Below, piece after piece: positions 1 through 9,277 of a stretch of 64,000 nucleotides of DNA. The stretch is from Pseudomonas syringae KCTC 12500 (lineage in GTDB: Bacteria > Pseudomonadota > Gammaproteobacteria > Pseudomonadales > Pseudomonadaceae): positions 4,499,501 to 4,563,500 of the forward strand of contig NZ_AYTM02000002.1 in the NCBI RefSeq assembly GCF_000507185.2, in the 5' to 3' direction. The translations under genes and the position numbers were made by a program. Numbering within the stretch: position 1 is the first letter of the stretch; the number at the start of each line of letters is the position of its first letter. The notes under the pieces are model-generated. The model made no database searches and was not told where the DNA came from. It saw nothing but the letters and a program-made list of their open reading frames with translations.

Positions 1-1
1 C

Positions 2-874
2 CTGCCGTGGAATGAACCGAAATCCCCGGCTGCCGAACCCGCCGCCGAAACTGCGCCCCCTACCGAATCTGAGGGCGAATCTGATGCCGAGCCAGTAGCC
101 GAGCCGGTTCTGGAGACCGTTTCCGAGCAGCCCGACCTGACGCCCATGCCGACGCCTACGCCCGCCAGCCCGGTGCCGGCCGCACCTGAAGCCGAGCCTG
201 CACAGCCGGCAGCCGAGCAGTCGGTCACGCCGGCAATGCTCGAAGCCATTCCGGACTCTGCGTATCTGTCCATGCACGCCAATTCGACGTCTTCCGGCTC
301 CGGGCCCATGGGGCGTGACGACGAGCCGCCAGCAGACGACGATTATGTCGAGCCGGATATCGACATAGACCCGGCGTCCTACAGCTATCTGGATGAGTTG
401 GCCCACGAAAGTGTCGTCGAGCTTGAAGCCGTCGAACCGGAGCCTGCTCCGGCTGCCAAACCGGCCACCGGTCTTGCGGCCGAGTGGCTGGACGTGTTTC
501 CCAAGCTGCCGATCTCCGGGATGACCGGCAGCATCGCGGCCAACTGCACACTGATCTCGGTCGATGGCGACAACTGGCTGCTGCACCTGGACCCGGCGCA
601 CAGCGCGCTGTTCAACTCGACGCAGCAGCGGCGTCTGAACGATGCGTTGAACCAGTACCATGGGCGCACGATCAATCTGAGTATCGAGCTGATCAAGCCC
701 GAGCAGGAAACCCCTGCGCAGGCTGCTTCACGGTTGCGTGCCGAGCGCCAGCGCCAGGCCGAAGCCTCGATCCAGGCCGACCCGTACATCCAGCAGATGC
801 TGCAACAGTTTGGCGCTGTGATCCGGGAAGACACGATCAAACCGGTGGACGCGCCTGCGGTGCCGGCTCAATAA
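2..874 (+). CDS. dnaX: DNA polymerase III subunit tau/gamma, C-terminal part (truncated by window edge)
   Basis: The reading frame is open from base 2 to a TAA at 872-874, so only the last 290 residues are present. The first half is a Pro/Ala/Glu-rich low-complexity linker typical of DnaX domain IV. From about base 470 a compact domain starts (GLAAEWLDVFPKLP) that matches tau domain V, which binds the polymerase alpha subunit. DnaX is the clamp-loader ATPase that couples the polymerase cores to the DnaB helicase; its ATPase domain lies outside the window. The next gene is ybaB, the usual dnaX partner. The identity rests on the tau C-terminal domain and this neighbour. Confidence 0.93.
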   Translation: MPWNEPKSPAAEPAAETAPPTESEGESDAEPVAEPVLETVSEQPDLTPMPTPTPASPVPAAPEAEPAQPAAEQSVTPAMLEAIPDSAYLSMHANSTSSGSGPMGRDDEPPADDDYVEPDIDIDPASYSYLDELAHESVVELEAVEPEPAPAAKPATGLAAEWLDVFPKLPISGMTGSIAANCTLISVDGDNWLLHLDPAHSALFNSTQQRRLNDALNQYHGRTINLSIELIKPEQETPAQAASRLRAERQRQAEASIQADPYIQQMLQQFGAVIREDTIKPVDAPAVPAQ

Positions 875-935
875 CTGAACACAGGGCGCCGCTGGCGCCA
901 CGCAAACGAACCATCCATTTTCGAGGAGATATCCC

Positions 936-1262
936 ATGATGAAAGGTGGCATGGCTGGTCTGATGAAGCAGGCGCAGCAAATGCAGGAAAAAATGGCCAA
1001 GATGCAGGAAGAACTGGCCAACGCGGAAGTCACCGGTCAATCGGGCGCAGGCCTGGTGAGCGTGGTGATGACCGGTCGTCATGACGTCAAGCGCATCAAT
1101 CTGGATGACAGCCTGATGCAGGAAGACAAGGAAGTGCTGGAAGACCTGATCGCCGCCGCCGTCAACGACGCTGTGCGCAAGATCGAGCAGGCCAGCCAGG
1201 ACAAGACGGCTTCCATGACCGCTGGCATGCAGTTGCCGCCCGGTATGAAGCTGCCGTTCTGA
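936..1262 (+). CDS. ybaB: YbaB/EbfC family nucleoid-associated protein
   Basis: The product has 108 residues. The N terminus ([20 protein letters not shown]) is the Met/Gln-rich helix of the YbaB family, followed by the small beta/helix core and a C-terminal [12 protein letters not shown] tail that is conserved in Pseudomonas. YbaB/EbfC proteins are small dimeric DNA-binding proteins with a tweezer-like fold. A GAGGAGAT ribosome binding site precedes the start. It lies 61 bp after dnaX and is probably co-transcribed. In many proteobacteria recR follows directly, but here a hairpin terminator follows and recR is absent. Confidence 0.95.
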   Translation: MMKGGMAGLMKQAQQMQEKMAKMQEELANAEVTGQSGAGLVSVVMTGRHDVKRINLDDSLMQEDKEVLEDLIAAAVNDAVRKIEQASQDKTASMTAGMQLPPGMKLPF

Positions 1263-1282
1263 CGGTCGCACGGGTCATGATC

Positions 1283-1310
1283 AATGCCAGGCCCTGTGCC
1301 TGGCATTTTT
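1283..1310 (+). terminator. Intrinsic terminator after ybaB
   Basis: A 10-bp stem (AATGCCAGGC / GCCTGGCATT) with a CCTGT loop runs into a T-rich tract. It closes the dnaX-ybaB unit at the place where recR is often found. Confidence 0.85.
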
Positions 1311-1422
1311 CTGTCTGCTGTCTGGCTGGCCGGGCGCCGTTGTTCGGCTTCATCACTACTATCAGCATTTGGCCTGATCGACTGAATTGAGCGACAATCT
1401 TCCCCCGTCTCTGGAGTGCCCC

Positions 1423-1677
1423 ATGTCTGAGCCCATTGAAAACCTCACTGTCGACGCCGAGCTGGATGCCGTCGGGCTGTTCTGTCCGGAACCGGTGATG
1501 ATGTTGCACCAGAAGGTGCGTGATCTGCCTGCGGGCGGTCTGCTCAAGGTCACTGCAACCGATCCGTCCACGCGTCGCGATATCCCGAAATTCTGTGTAT
1601 TTCTTGGCCATGAGCTGGTTGCGGAGCAAGCCGAAGAGGGCACGTTCCTCTACTGGATCCGCAAGAAGTCCGACTGA
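1423..1677 (+). CDS. tusA: Sulfur carrier protein TusA (SirA-like)
   Basis: The product has 84 residues from the ATG at 1423, which has a GGAG site about 8 bases upstream. An upstream in-frame start at 1387 has no such support. The CPxP signature of TusA/SirA proteins is present as GLFCPEPVM with Cys21, the persulfide-carrying cysteine. TusA passes sulfur from IscS toward tRNA 2-thiolation and molybdopterin synthesis. The size matches E. coli TusA (81 residues). pdxB follows 88 bp downstream on the same strand. Confidence 0.93.
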   Translation: MSEPIENLTVDAELDAVGLFCPEPVMMLHQKVRDLPAGGLLKVTATDPSTRRDIPKFCVFLGHELVAEQAEEGTFLYWIRKKSD

Positions 1678-1765
1678 TCGCCACATCGCTGCAACCCGCG
1701 CTGTTCACGACGCACCTGTTCCCGATTCGAGCAGGTCCCTGTTCGCCAGACCCAGAGAGTCCTCC

Positions 1766-2908
1766 ATGCGCATTGTTGCTGACGAAAATATTCCCCTGCT
1801 CGACGCCTTTTTTGCTCATTTCGGTGAGATTCATCGTTTGCCGGGCCGCGCCATGGACCGAGCCGCGGTGGCTGATGCAGACATCCTGCTGGTTCGCTCG
1901 GTCACTGCAGTGACCCGCGAACTGCTTGAGGGTAGCCCGGTGCGTTTTGTCGGGACCTGCACCATTGGCACTGATCACCTCGATCTGGACTGGTTTCAGC
2001 AAGCTGGTATCCAGTGGGCCAGCGCTCCGGGCTGCAATGCGCGCGGCGTGGTGGACTACGTGCTCGGCAGCCTGTTGACGCTGGCTGAAATCGAGGGTGT
2101 TAACCTTGCGCAACGCACCTACGGTGTGGTCGGTGCAGGGCAGGTGGGTGGCCGGCTGATCAGCGTATTGAAAGCTCTGGGCTGGAACGTGCTGGTTTGC
2201 GACCCGCCACGCCAGGCTGCCGAAGGCGGTGACTTCGTCAGCCTCGACGAGATCCTGCAGCGCTGTGACGTTATCAGCCTGCACACGCCGCTGAGCAAAA
2301 CCGGGACGTCACCGACCTGGCACCTGCTCGACGACGCGCGTCTGCGTCAGCTCCGGCAGTGTGCCTGGCTGATCAATGCCAGCCGTGGCGCTGTGGTGGA
2401 TAACGCAGCGCTGCACGACGTGCTGCTTGAGCGGGAAGACCTGCAAGCGGTGCTGGACGTGTGGGAGGGCGAGCCGCAGGTCAACGTCGCGCTGGCTGAC
2501 TTGTGCGTTCTGGGTACACCGCATATTGCCGGTTACAGCCTGGATGGCAGGCAGCGCGGTACGGCACAGATCTATCAGGCGCTGTGTGGCTTTCTTGATC
2601 AGCCTGCTACGATCGAGCTGGACGATCTGCTGCCAAGACCCTGGCTGGCGCAGGTCAGTCTCGACGCGGCCTGCGACCCGGTCTGGGCGCTTAACATGCT
2701 GTGCCGTGGCGTGTATGACCCGCGTTGTGACGATGCGGATTTTCGCCGCAGCCTGACCGGTGACACCGCCAGTCAGCGTCTGGCCTTCGATGCACTGCGC
2801 AAGCAGTACCCGCCACGCCGGGAAATCGAAGGGCTGAAGGTGCACCTGGAGGGCGAGTCCGAGGCGTTGGCGCAATTGGTGCGGGCGCTGGGTGCGGTGC
2901 TGGTCTGA
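1766..2908 (+). CDS. pdxB: Erythronate-4-phosphate dehydrogenase
   Basis: The product has 380 residues, the normal PdxB length. It oxidises 4-phosphoerythronate in the DXP-dependent branch of pyridoxal phosphate synthesis. The D-2-hydroxyacid dehydrogenase fold is clear: an N-terminal substrate domain starting [10 protein letters not shown], a Rossmann motif [11 protein letters not shown] near residue 122, the catalytic Arg in [11 protein letters not shown] near 206 and the catalytic His in PHIAGYS near 253. A PdxB-specific C-terminal dimerisation segment follows. The ATG at 1766 was chosen over the longer frame because it matches the family N terminus. Confidence 0.96.
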   Translation: MRIVADENIPLLDAFFAHFGEIHRLPGRAMDRAAVADADILLVRSVTAVTRELLEGSPVRFVGTCTIGTDHLDLDWFQQAGIQWASAPGCNARGVVDYVLGSLLTLAEIEGVNLAQRTYGVVGAGQVGGRLISVLKALGWNVLVCDPPRQAAEGGDFVSLDEILQRCDVISLHTPLSKTGTSPTWHLLDDARLRQLRQCAWLINASRGAVVDNAALHDVLLEREDLQAVLDVWEGEPQVNVALADLCVLGTPHIAGYSLDGRQRGTAQIYQALCGFLDQPATIELDDLLPRPWLAQVSLDAACDPVWALNMLCRGVYDPRCDDADFRRSLTGDTASQRLAFDALRKQYPPRREIEGLKVHLEGESEALAQLVRALGAVLV

Positions 2909-2931
2909 TCGCCAGGCGGGCTATCGGGTAA

Positions 2932-2960
2932 TAAAAAACCCGACCAAGTGGTCGGGTTTC
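2932..2960. terminator. Bidirectional terminator between pdxB and a convergent small gene
   Basis: A 10-bp perfect stem (AAACCCGACC / GGTCGGGTTT) with loop AAGT. On the minus strand it is followed by a T tract (TTTTTTAT), so it is strongest for the convergent small gene, but it can also end pdxB transcripts. Confidence 0.85.
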
Positions 2961-2982
2961 AAGTGTCTGGTACGGCTCGGTC

Positions 2983-3153
2983 TTATTTTTCCGGGGTTAC
3001 CCAGTTCTTATCGCATTCCTGGCAGGCAGCCTGAACCATTTCTTCGGTGATCAGGACTTCTTCCCCGTGCTGGTCGAGAACGGCACCGCCAACCGGCAGA
3101 TTGGGCGTGGCTCGAACGACTTGAACTTCGTTGCTGCGCTCTTGCGGGTTCAT
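2983..3153 (-). CDS. Small conserved protein, PA1571-like family
   Basis: A 56-residue acidic protein starting MNPQERSNEVQVVRATPNLP, with a GAAAGGAG site upstream of the ATG at 3153. The central phrase LPVGGAVLDQHGEEVLITEEM and the CxxC-like CQEC near the C terminus resemble a small Pseudomonas family named after PA1571; I make that match from memory. No enzymatic motif is visible. It is convergent with pdxB and shares the terminator. The function is unknown; the two cysteines could bind metal but nothing shows this directly. Confidence 0.75.
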   Translation of the reverse strand: MNPQERSNEVQVVRATPNLPVGGAVLDQHGEEVLITEEMVQAACQECDKNWVTPEK

Positions 3154-3440
3154 GGTGTTTCTCCTTTCATCAGGTAACGGCGTTAAGTTAACCGCGCTTG
3201 ATGACCGGTCCGTGACATGTACTGTCAGCCGCTCAAACGCGCTCCAAGTGCAACAGATATGATGCAAATCTGCCAGCAGGCGCTTAGATCGATGTCTTAT
3301 AGCGGCCTCTGTAAAGCAGTCATAACCTGACTCTTGAAGCCAGCCGCAAGTTCATTCGAAATGATGTTCGGCGCGCCCGGCAACACCGGTGTAGGCTTTG
3401 CAATTCAGACAGATCGGGCAGACAGGCAGGTTCATCGTTC

Positions 3441-5210
3441 ATGATTTCACGGATTACCCGACGTCATCGCCAGGCCTTGCGTCTGGCTGCGAGTTTCATC
3501 GCGCCGTATCGCTGGCAGGCGCTCGGCGCATTGCTGGCACTGGTCATTACTGCGGGCATTACTCTGTCGATCGGGCAGGGCATCAAACTGATGGTCGATC
3601 AGGGTTTCATGACCCGTTCACCACAGTTGCTCGAGCGCTCGATCGGGTTTTTCATGCTGCTGACGGTCGGCCTCGCTGTCGGAACCTTCGCCCGTTTCTA
3701 TCTGGTGTCGTGGATCGGCGAGCGTGTGGTTGCCGACTTGCGCAAGAAAGTATTCGATCACCTGATCGAACTGCATCCGGGCTTCTACGAGAACAATCGC
3801 AGTTCGGAAATCCAGTCGCGACTGACCGCCGACACCACGCTGTTGCAGTCGGTGATCGGCTCGTCGCTGTCGATGTTCCTGCGCAATGCGCTGATGGTCA
3901 TCGGCGGCATCGTGCTGCTGTTTATCACCAACCCCAAACTCACCAGTATCGTGGTGGTGGCGTTACCGCTGATCATCGCGCCCATTCTCATGTTCGGGCG
4001 GCGGGTACGAAACCTGTCGCGCGAGAGTCAGGACCGGGTCGCCAATGTCGGCAGCTACGTGGCTGAGGCCTTGGGGCAGATCAAGACGGTGCAAGCCTAC
4101 AATCATCAGCAGCAGGACAAGCAGCGCTTTTCGCATACGGTGGAGCAGGCGTTCGAGACCGCTCGTAAACGCATCCTGCAGCGCTCCTGGCTGATCACGC
4201 TGGTAATCGTTCTGGTGTTGGGTGCGGTGGCCGTGATGCTGTGGGTGGGCGGCATGGACGTGATCAGCGGTCGCATCTCCAGCGGTGAGCTGGCAGCGTT
4301 TGTGTTTTACGCGCTGATGGTCGGTATGGCGTTCGGTACGTTGAGCGAGGTGATTGGCGATCTACAGCGCGCCGCCGGTGCGGCGGAGAGGATCGGCGAG
4401 CTGCTTCAGGCGCGCAGTGAGATCACCGTGCCGACCACGGACCTGCAGAGCCTGCCGCAGCGCATCAGTGGGCGCCTGGCGCTGGAGAATGTCACCTTCG
4501 CCTACCCGTCGCGTCCCGAGCGCAACGCGCTGGATGACCTGACCCTGAGTATCGAGCCCGGTGAAACCCTGGCGCTGGTCGGGCCCTCCGGCGCGGGCAA
4601 GTCGACCATCCTCGATCTGCTGTTGCGCTTCTACGACCCGATTAAAGGGCGCATCCTGATCGAGGGCGTGCCGATCGCGCAGCTCGATCCCCATGACTTG
4701 CGTCGCTGCTTCGCGCTGGTTTCACAATCGCCCGCACTGTTTTTCGGCAGTGTCGAAGACAACATTCGCTACGGTAACGCCACCGCGAGCCTTGAGCAGG
4801 TAGAGGCGGCGGCGCGCATTGCCCATGCGCATGAGTTCATTCTCGACATGGCCGACGGCTACCGTACGCATCTGGGTGAGGGCGGGGTGGGATTGTCCGG
4901 CGGACAGCGGCAGCGTCTGGCGATTGCCCGCGCCTTGCTGGTCGATGCGCCGATCCTGTTGCTGGACGAGGCGACCAGTGCGCTGGACGCGCAGAGTGAG
5001 CATTTGATTCAACAGGCCCTGCCGAGCCTGATGCAGGGGCGTACCACGCTGGTCATCGCCCACCGGCTGGCCACGGTGCAGAATGCCGACCGGATTGCCG
5101 TCATGGATCAGGGGCGTTTGGTGGCCGTGGGCACCCATCAGCAGTTGATCGCCAGCAACCCTCTTTATGCGCGACTGGCGGCGTTGCAGTTCAATGCCGG
5201 GGTTGAGTAG
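3441..5210 (+). CDS. ABC exporter half-transporter (MsbA/lipid-A-exporter-like)
   Basis: A 589-residue fusion of a six-helix exporter membrane domain (about residues 20-320) and a nucleotide-binding domain. Visible motifs are Walker A GPSGAGKST near 380, the signature LSGGQRQRLAIARAL near 485, Walker B ILLLDEATSALD near 505 and the H-loop VIAHRLAT near 538. It would act as an inner-membrane homodimer that drives export of a hydrophobic or amphipathic substrate. No accessory genes (membrane fusion protein or outer-membrane channel) sit beside it, so the substrate cannot be inferred. The family assignment is secure; an MsbA-like role is only a similarity. Confidence 0.92.
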   Translation: MISRITRRHRQALRLAASFIAPYRWQALGALLALVITAGITLSIGQGIKLMVDQGFMTRSPQLLERSIGFFMLLTVGLAVGTFARFYLVSWIGERVVADLRKKVFDHLIELHPGFYENNRSSEIQSRLTADTTLLQSVIGSSLSMFLRNALMVIGGIVLLFITNPKLTSIVVVALPLIIAPILMFGRRVRNLSRESQDRVANVGSYVAEALGQIKTVQAYNHQQQDKQRFSHTVEQAFETARKRILQRSWLITLVIVLVLGAVAVMLWVGGMDVISGRISSGELAAFVFYALMVGMAFGTLSEVIGDLQRAAGAAERIGELLQARSEITVPTTDLQSLPQRISGRLALENVTFAYPSRPERNALDDLTLSIEPGETLALVGPSGAGKSTILDLLLRFYDPIKGRILIEGVPIAQLDPHDLRRCFALVSQSPALFFGSVEDNIRYGNATASLEQVEAAARIAHAHEFILDMADGYRTHLGEGGVGLSGGQRQRLAIARALLVDAPILLLDEATSALDAQSEHLIQQALPSLMQGRTTLVIAHRLATVQNADRIAVMDQGRLVAVGTHQQLIASNPLYARLAALQFNAGVE

Positions 5211-5269
5211 GAGAGGGCGAGAAGGGCTTGTGGGGAACGTGGGAGGTCAAGCCTCCCACTCGCTGAGCC

Positions 5270-5551
5270 TCAGCGATATTCGCACAGGTAGGCGGTATCG
5301 ACTTTGACCTTGATCTGGAACTTGCTGTTGGCCGGTACGTTGAACTGGTTGCCGGTGGCAAAGGTTTCCCAGTCAGTGCTGTCCGGAAGCTTCACGCTCA
5401 ACTCGCCGGAGATCACATGCATGATTTCCCGTTGCGCCGTACCGAACTCATATTCGCCCGCTGCCATGACACCGATGGTTGCCTCACCATCGGCCTGGGT
5501 GAAGGCGATGGATTTGACGGTGCCGTCGAAGTACTCGTTGACCTTGAACAT
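5270..5551 (-). CDS. ppnP: Pyrimidine/purine nucleoside phosphorylase PpnP
   Basis: A 93-residue one-domain cupin, the usual PpnP length, starting [17 protein letters not shown]. The YaiE/PpnP signature is seen in [22 protein letters not shown] and the C-terminal YLCEYR. PpnP catalyses phosphorolysis of many nucleosides to a base and ribose-1-phosphate. The start at 5551 matches the family N terminus; the longer frame from 5617 adds 22 residues foreign to the family. It is a single gene, convergent with the ABC exporter. Confidence 0.93.
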   Translation of the reverse strand: MFKVNEYFDGTVKSIAFTQADGEATIGVMAAGEYEFGTAQREIMHVISGELSVKLPDSTDWETFATGNQFNVPANSKFQIKVKVDTAYLCEYR

Positions 5552-5663
5552 GGGCGGTTCCTTTTGAAAGGGCTGAAAATGGCTCGCCAGTATGCCCAAC
5601 ACGGTAAAACTCGTCACGCCCCTTGCACGTGAACGCTGACGAAACGTCGACCTGCAGCGGCAT

Positions 5664-6209
5664 TCAATTGGGCAGGATCAACGGCAGCAGCCTGGCAGTA
5701 TTGCGCGCATCGACCAGGGCGCGGTGCTGTTGCCCGCTGAACTGCATGCCTGCCAGTTGCAAGGCACTGTTCAGCCCCATCGGTTTCTGCAAGTGGCGGG
5801 CCTGGGCGAAACGCTGTTTGAGATTGACGTGCGGCATGCTGGACAGCGCACTGTCGAGGTGATGGTGGCGCCATTCCTCTTCCAGTTGCTGACGATCGTA
5901 GTCCCCCCAACTGGCCCAGCCCACGATGCGTGCACGGTGATGGCTCAACCAGCGCTCGAATTGCGGCCACACCGTCGTCAGCGGCGCAGCGCTGTCGATG
6001 CTGCTCTGGTTGATGTGGGTCAGCTCGCGGCAGAAATGGGTCAGCAGCGGTCTGCGTGCCGGGCGCACGAAGCGCTCGAAATGGTCAAGCTCGCGTCCGT
6101 CCTGATTGACCAGTGTCGCGCCTATCTCGATGACTTCCATTTCTGCGACTGGCCATCCACCTTCTTCGGTCGTGGCCTCAAGATCAATCACCAGCCAGTG
6201 CGGCATCAT
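5664..6209 (-). CDS. DEDDh 3'-5' exonuclease (ERI1/RNase T-like)
   Basis: A 181-residue exonuclease domain. The four acidic residues and the catalytic His of DEDDh enzymes are visible: D and E in [10 protein letters not shown] in WGDYDRQQL and H...D in [14 protein letters not shown]. The Trp-Ala-Ser-Trp-Gly-Asp stretch is typical of the ERI1-like branch, which acts on RNA ends. An AAGGA site sits six bases before the ATG at 6209; the TTG at 6212 is less likely. The protein probably trims RNA or DNA 3' ends, but its in vivo substrate cannot be read from the sequence. Confidence 0.88.
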   Translation of the reverse strand: MMPHWLVIDLEATTEEGGWPVAEMEVIEIGATLVNQDGRELDHFERFVRPARRPLLTHFCRELTHINQSSIDSAAPLTTVWPQFERWLSHHRARIVGWASWGDYDRQQLEEEWRHHHLDSALSSMPHVNLKQRFAQARHLQKPMGLNSALQLAGMQFSGQQHRALVDARNTARLLPLILPN

Positions 6210-6470
6210 CAAGCTTCCTTACGATAGTCAATGGCTTCAGCGTAGCCAGATTAACCCGTTGCGCACACTCTGGGCTTTGCATCGGCATGCTTGTTGTTAC
6301 AACGGCCTCTACAGTGACCACAGGTGATTGCATTGGTGCCTCGCAGGCGGCTGTCACGTGCCTGGATGAATACTGCAAGCGCACCGCAGAGCGCTGACGC
6401 CGTCGATTTGACAGTTGTTTAAATCACGGAAACCGCATAGTTTGGACGGCTTTGATTGATGTCGTGTTTT

Positions 6471-7298
6471 ATGAAAAGACTTGCAGTGTTAATTAACGGT
6501 GTGGCGCGCAAGCTTGTGACCGGCGTTATGCTCTTCATTCCGTTGATGGCAGCGCCGCAGGTCTTTGCCGCGCAGATCGTGCGGGTGGCCGCAGTGCATT
6601 TCCCCCCTTACATGGTGCGCCCTGAAAAAGGTGAGGACGCTGGCCTTTTACCCAAGCTGGTCGATGCCCTGAATGGCGAGCAGGACGAATATGAATTCGT
6701 GATGATTCCGACATCGGTGCCTCGGCGTTTTCGTGATTTCACGGAAGGGCGTTTCGATCTTGCAGTTTTCGAAAACCCCGACTGGGGCTGGAAGGACATT
6801 CCCCATGAGCAGATCGATATGGGGCTCGAGGATGCCGAGGTCTATGTGGCGCGCCGGGTGGAAGGACGCGGGCAGGATTACTTCGACACCTTTGCTGACA
6901 AGCGTCTGGCATTGTTCAGTGGCTATCATTATGGATTTGCCAACTTCAACACCGATCAGAAATACCTGAGCGAGCACTTCAGTATTACCTCCACGTACTC
7001 CCACGACAGTAACTTGCTGATGGTGGTGCGCGGCCGCGCCGATATTGCACCTGTTACCCGTTCGTACCTGATTGATTTCATGGCGCATAACAAGGATGAA
7101 GCGGCGCAGCTGATGGTGTCCGACCGTATCGATCAGACCTACCGTCAATATGCGTTGTTGCGTCCGAATGGCAGCATCGATGTGGCGCACTTCAAACAGC
7201 TACTGGAGCGGTTGCGTGCAGATGGGCAGTTGGCGAAAATTTTCGAGCCGCTTCACATCAAGGTGCTTGCGGTCAATGCCGAGATGCCCGGTAAATAG
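6471..7298 (+). CDS. Periplasmic substrate-binding protein of the amino-acid (SBP_bac_3) type
   Basis: A 275-residue protein with a long signal peptide (Lys-Arg start, hydrophobic core, cleavage near VFAA-QIVRV around residue 32). The mature part has the two-lobe solute-binding pattern: VAAVHFPPYMV at the N terminus, FTEGRFDLAVFEN in the hinge region and RADIAPVTRSYL in lobe 2. No ABC permease or ATPase is beside it, so it is either an orphan binding protein or an enzyme-like relative. The ATG at 6471 is preferred over TTG 6456 because it gives a normal signal peptide. Confidence 0.85.
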   Translation: MKRLAVLINGVARKLVTGVMLFIPLMAAPQVFAAQIVRVAAVHFPPYMVRPEKGEDAGLLPKLVDALNGEQDEYEFVMIPTSVPRRFRDFTEGRFDLAVFENPDWGWKDIPHEQIDMGLEDAEVYVARRVEGRGQDYFDTFADKRLALFSGYHYGFANFNTDQKYLSEHFSITSTYSHDSNLLMVVRGRADIAPVTRSYLIDFMAHNKDEAAQLMVSDRIDQTYRQYALLRPNGSIDVAHFKQLLERLRADGQLAKIFEPLHIKVLAVNAEMPGK

Positions 7299-7335
7299 CA
7301 GGGGGGCAGGTTTTGCGCCTGCCACCCAGAGGCAC

Positions 7336-7503
7336 TCAACGGTCGTTGGCGTCCTTGGCATCCATTTCTGCGTTGCGCTCATGGACGCGCTTGAGCTGTT
7401 CTTCAGTGAGGGGCAGTTTCTTGGCTGTGTCGCGCAGCATCATCAGACCGCCGACGACCGAGCCAATGGCTACGAGCAGAATTAACCAGGCATACCAGGG
7501 CAT
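7336..7503 (-). CDS. DUF2897-type small membrane protein
   Basis: A 55-residue protein: MPWYAWLILLVAIGSVVGGL begins a single membrane helix, followed by MMLRDTAKKLPLTEEQLKRV and a charged Asp/Asn-rich tail. The ATG at 7503 has a strong GGAG site (AAGGAGAGCGCT). Length, N-terminal helix and the KKLPLTEEQ segment match the DUF2897 family as I know it from Pseudomonas. It is expected to be an inner-membrane protein with a cytoplasmic tail. The function is unknown. Confidence 0.82.
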   Translation of the reverse strand: MPWYAWLILLVAIGSVVGGLMMLRDTAKKLPLTEEQLKRVHERNAEMDAKDANDR

Positions 7504-7621
7504 AGCGCTCTCCTTGTTGTGATACCGGTTGGAGCAGCAAAGCTGCCCAATGGTTCAAGTGTATGCGCCCTGAAGGGGTTGCGTACGAAAGCATTCGCCC
7601 GCAACCCTAAGATTCTGCCAA

Positions 7622-8986
7622 CTACTTCCCGGTCAGCATCGCGTCGGTCGGCGCGTCGGCGCGCGATTTGGCAGTCAGGCTGAAATAGATGAAGCCGATG
7701 GCCATCAGGCCCAGAAAAATAAGGCCGATCAATGCGTTGAACCAAGCCATTGCCACCAGGCACACGACGGCCAGCGCCAGCGCGATGCCGGGCACTACCG
7801 GATAACCGGGGGCGCGGAACGTGCGTTCCAGGTCAGGCTCGGTCTTGCGCAGTTTGAACAGGCTGAGCATGCTCATGATGTACATGACGATGGCGCCGAA
7901 CACGGCCATGGTGATCATCGCAGCGGTCAGTGTCATGCCGCTCAGGTTGATCAGCCCGTCGCTGTAGATCGCGGCGATGCCGATGAGGCCGCCGGCGATG
8001 ATTGCCCGGTGCGGTGTCTGGAAGCGCGAGAGTCTGGCCAGCGAGGCGGGGAGGTAGCCGGCGCGGGCGAGGGCAAAGAACTGGCGCGAGTAGCCCATGA
8101 TGATCCCGTGGAAGCTGGCGACCAGACCGAACAGGCCGATCCACACAAGCATGTGCAGCCAGCCTGAGCTGTCACCGACCACGGCTTTCATGGCCTGGGG
8201 CAGCGGATCGTTGATGTTGGCCAGGGTGCGCCAGTCGCCCACGCCACCGGCGAACAGCATGACGCCGATAGCCAGAATGACCAAGGTCAGAATGCCACTG
8301 ATGTAGGCCTTCGGAATGGTCCGTCTCGGGTCCTTGGCTTCTTCGGCGGCCATCGCAGCGCCTTCGATGGCCAGGAAGAACCAGATGGCGAAGGGGATGG
8401 CAGCGAACATGCCGGCAATGGCTTCTGGTCCGAAAGTCTGTGAACCGGCCCAGCCGTTCAGGGCGAAGTTGCTGAAGCTGAATGCAGGTGCGACGACGCC
8501 CATGAACACCAGCAACTCGGCCACAGCCAGAATGCACACCACCAGCTCGAAGGTCGCCGCGAGCTTCACGCCCACGATGTTGAGCGCCATGAATACGATG
8601 TAGGCGCCGACTGCCGCATGCTTGGGGTCAAGACCCGGGTATTGCACGTTAAGGTACGCACCGATCGCCATGGCAATGGCCGGTGGCGCAAAGACGAATT
8701 CGATCAGGGTGGCCATGCCGGCGATCAGTCCGCCTTTTTCGCCAAAGGCGCGACGGCTGTAGGCGAACGGACCGCCTGCGTGCGGGATGGCCGTGGTGAG
8801 TTCGGTAAAACTGAAGATGAAACAGGTGTACATGGTGGCAACCATCAGGGCTGTTACCAAAAAGCCCAACGTACCCGCGACGCCCCAGCCGTAGCTCCAG
8901 CCAAAGTATTCGCCGGAAATCACCAGCCCTACCGCGATCCCCCATAAATGAATCGTGCCGAGCGTCGGCTTGAGTTGTGTGCTCAT
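7622..8986 (-). CDS. eat: Ethanolamine permease-type APC transporter
   Basis: A 454-residue APC-superfamily carrier with about 12 hydrophobic helices. The start MSTQLKPTLGTIHLWGIAVG and the GEYFGWSYGWGVAG segment are characteristic of the ethanolamine permease branch (Eat). The E/D-rich loop AAMAAEEAKDPRRTIPKAY is the conserved amphipathic segment of APC carriers. It should import ethanolamine or a related amine. In many pseudomonads eat sits next to eutBC and an AraC regulator, but neither is adjacent here, so the substrate call is by sequence only. The ATG at 8986 matches the family; an upstream extension to 9049 looks artificial. Confidence 0.85.
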   Translation of the reverse strand: MSTQLKPTLGTIHLWGIAVGLVISGEYFGWSYGWGVAGTLGFLVTALMVATMYTCFIFSFTELTTAIPHAGGPFAYSRRAFGEKGGLIAGMATLIEFVFAPPAIAMAIGAYLNVQYPGLDPKHAAVGAYIVFMALNIVGVKLAATFELVVCILAVAELLVFMGVVAPAFSFSNFALNGWAGSQTFGPEAIAGMFAAIPFAIWFFLAIEGAAMAAEEAKDPRRTIPKAYISGILTLVILAIGVMLFAGGVGDWRTLANINDPLPQAMKAVVGDSSGWLHMLVWIGLFGLVASFHGIIMGYSRQFFALARAGYLPASLARLSRFQTPHRAIIAGGLIGIAAIYSDGLINLSGMTLTAAMITMAVFGAIVMYIMSMLSLFKLRKTEPDLERTFRAPGYPVVPGIALALAVVCLVAMAWFNALIGLIFLGLMAIGFIYFSLTAKSRADAPTDAMLTGK

Positions 8987-9277
8987 TGTTTTCTCCCTGG
9001 GATTCGATAATCGTTGAAACATCCTGTTGCAGAGGCCGTGCCAGTGCACTGTTCAACGTCGTGTTGCTTCAAAACAGGTCGTTTGTGGAACGTGTGGGTT
9101 AACTGATTCACCTTGTTGTGCAGATTCGGTGCAGGCTAGTGCAATGACGGTCGCTGCAGGTGCAGGAAATCGTGACGTTTTAAGACCGCCATTGGACAAA
9201 TGCCGACCTATGGGTCCCGCCTGTGCGCCGGTTCGGCTACAATGCGCGCCGATTTCGACTTACCTGAGAACACGCTC

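Noticed and set aside
1487..1510. GGAACC followed by CACC inside tusA
   Set aside because: Spacer is 13 bases and it lies within a coding region; chance match.
5558..5563. GGAACC on the minus strand before ppnP
   Set aside because: No CCACNNA element at 15-16 bases, and the gene is a housekeeping enzyme; it is not a hrp box.
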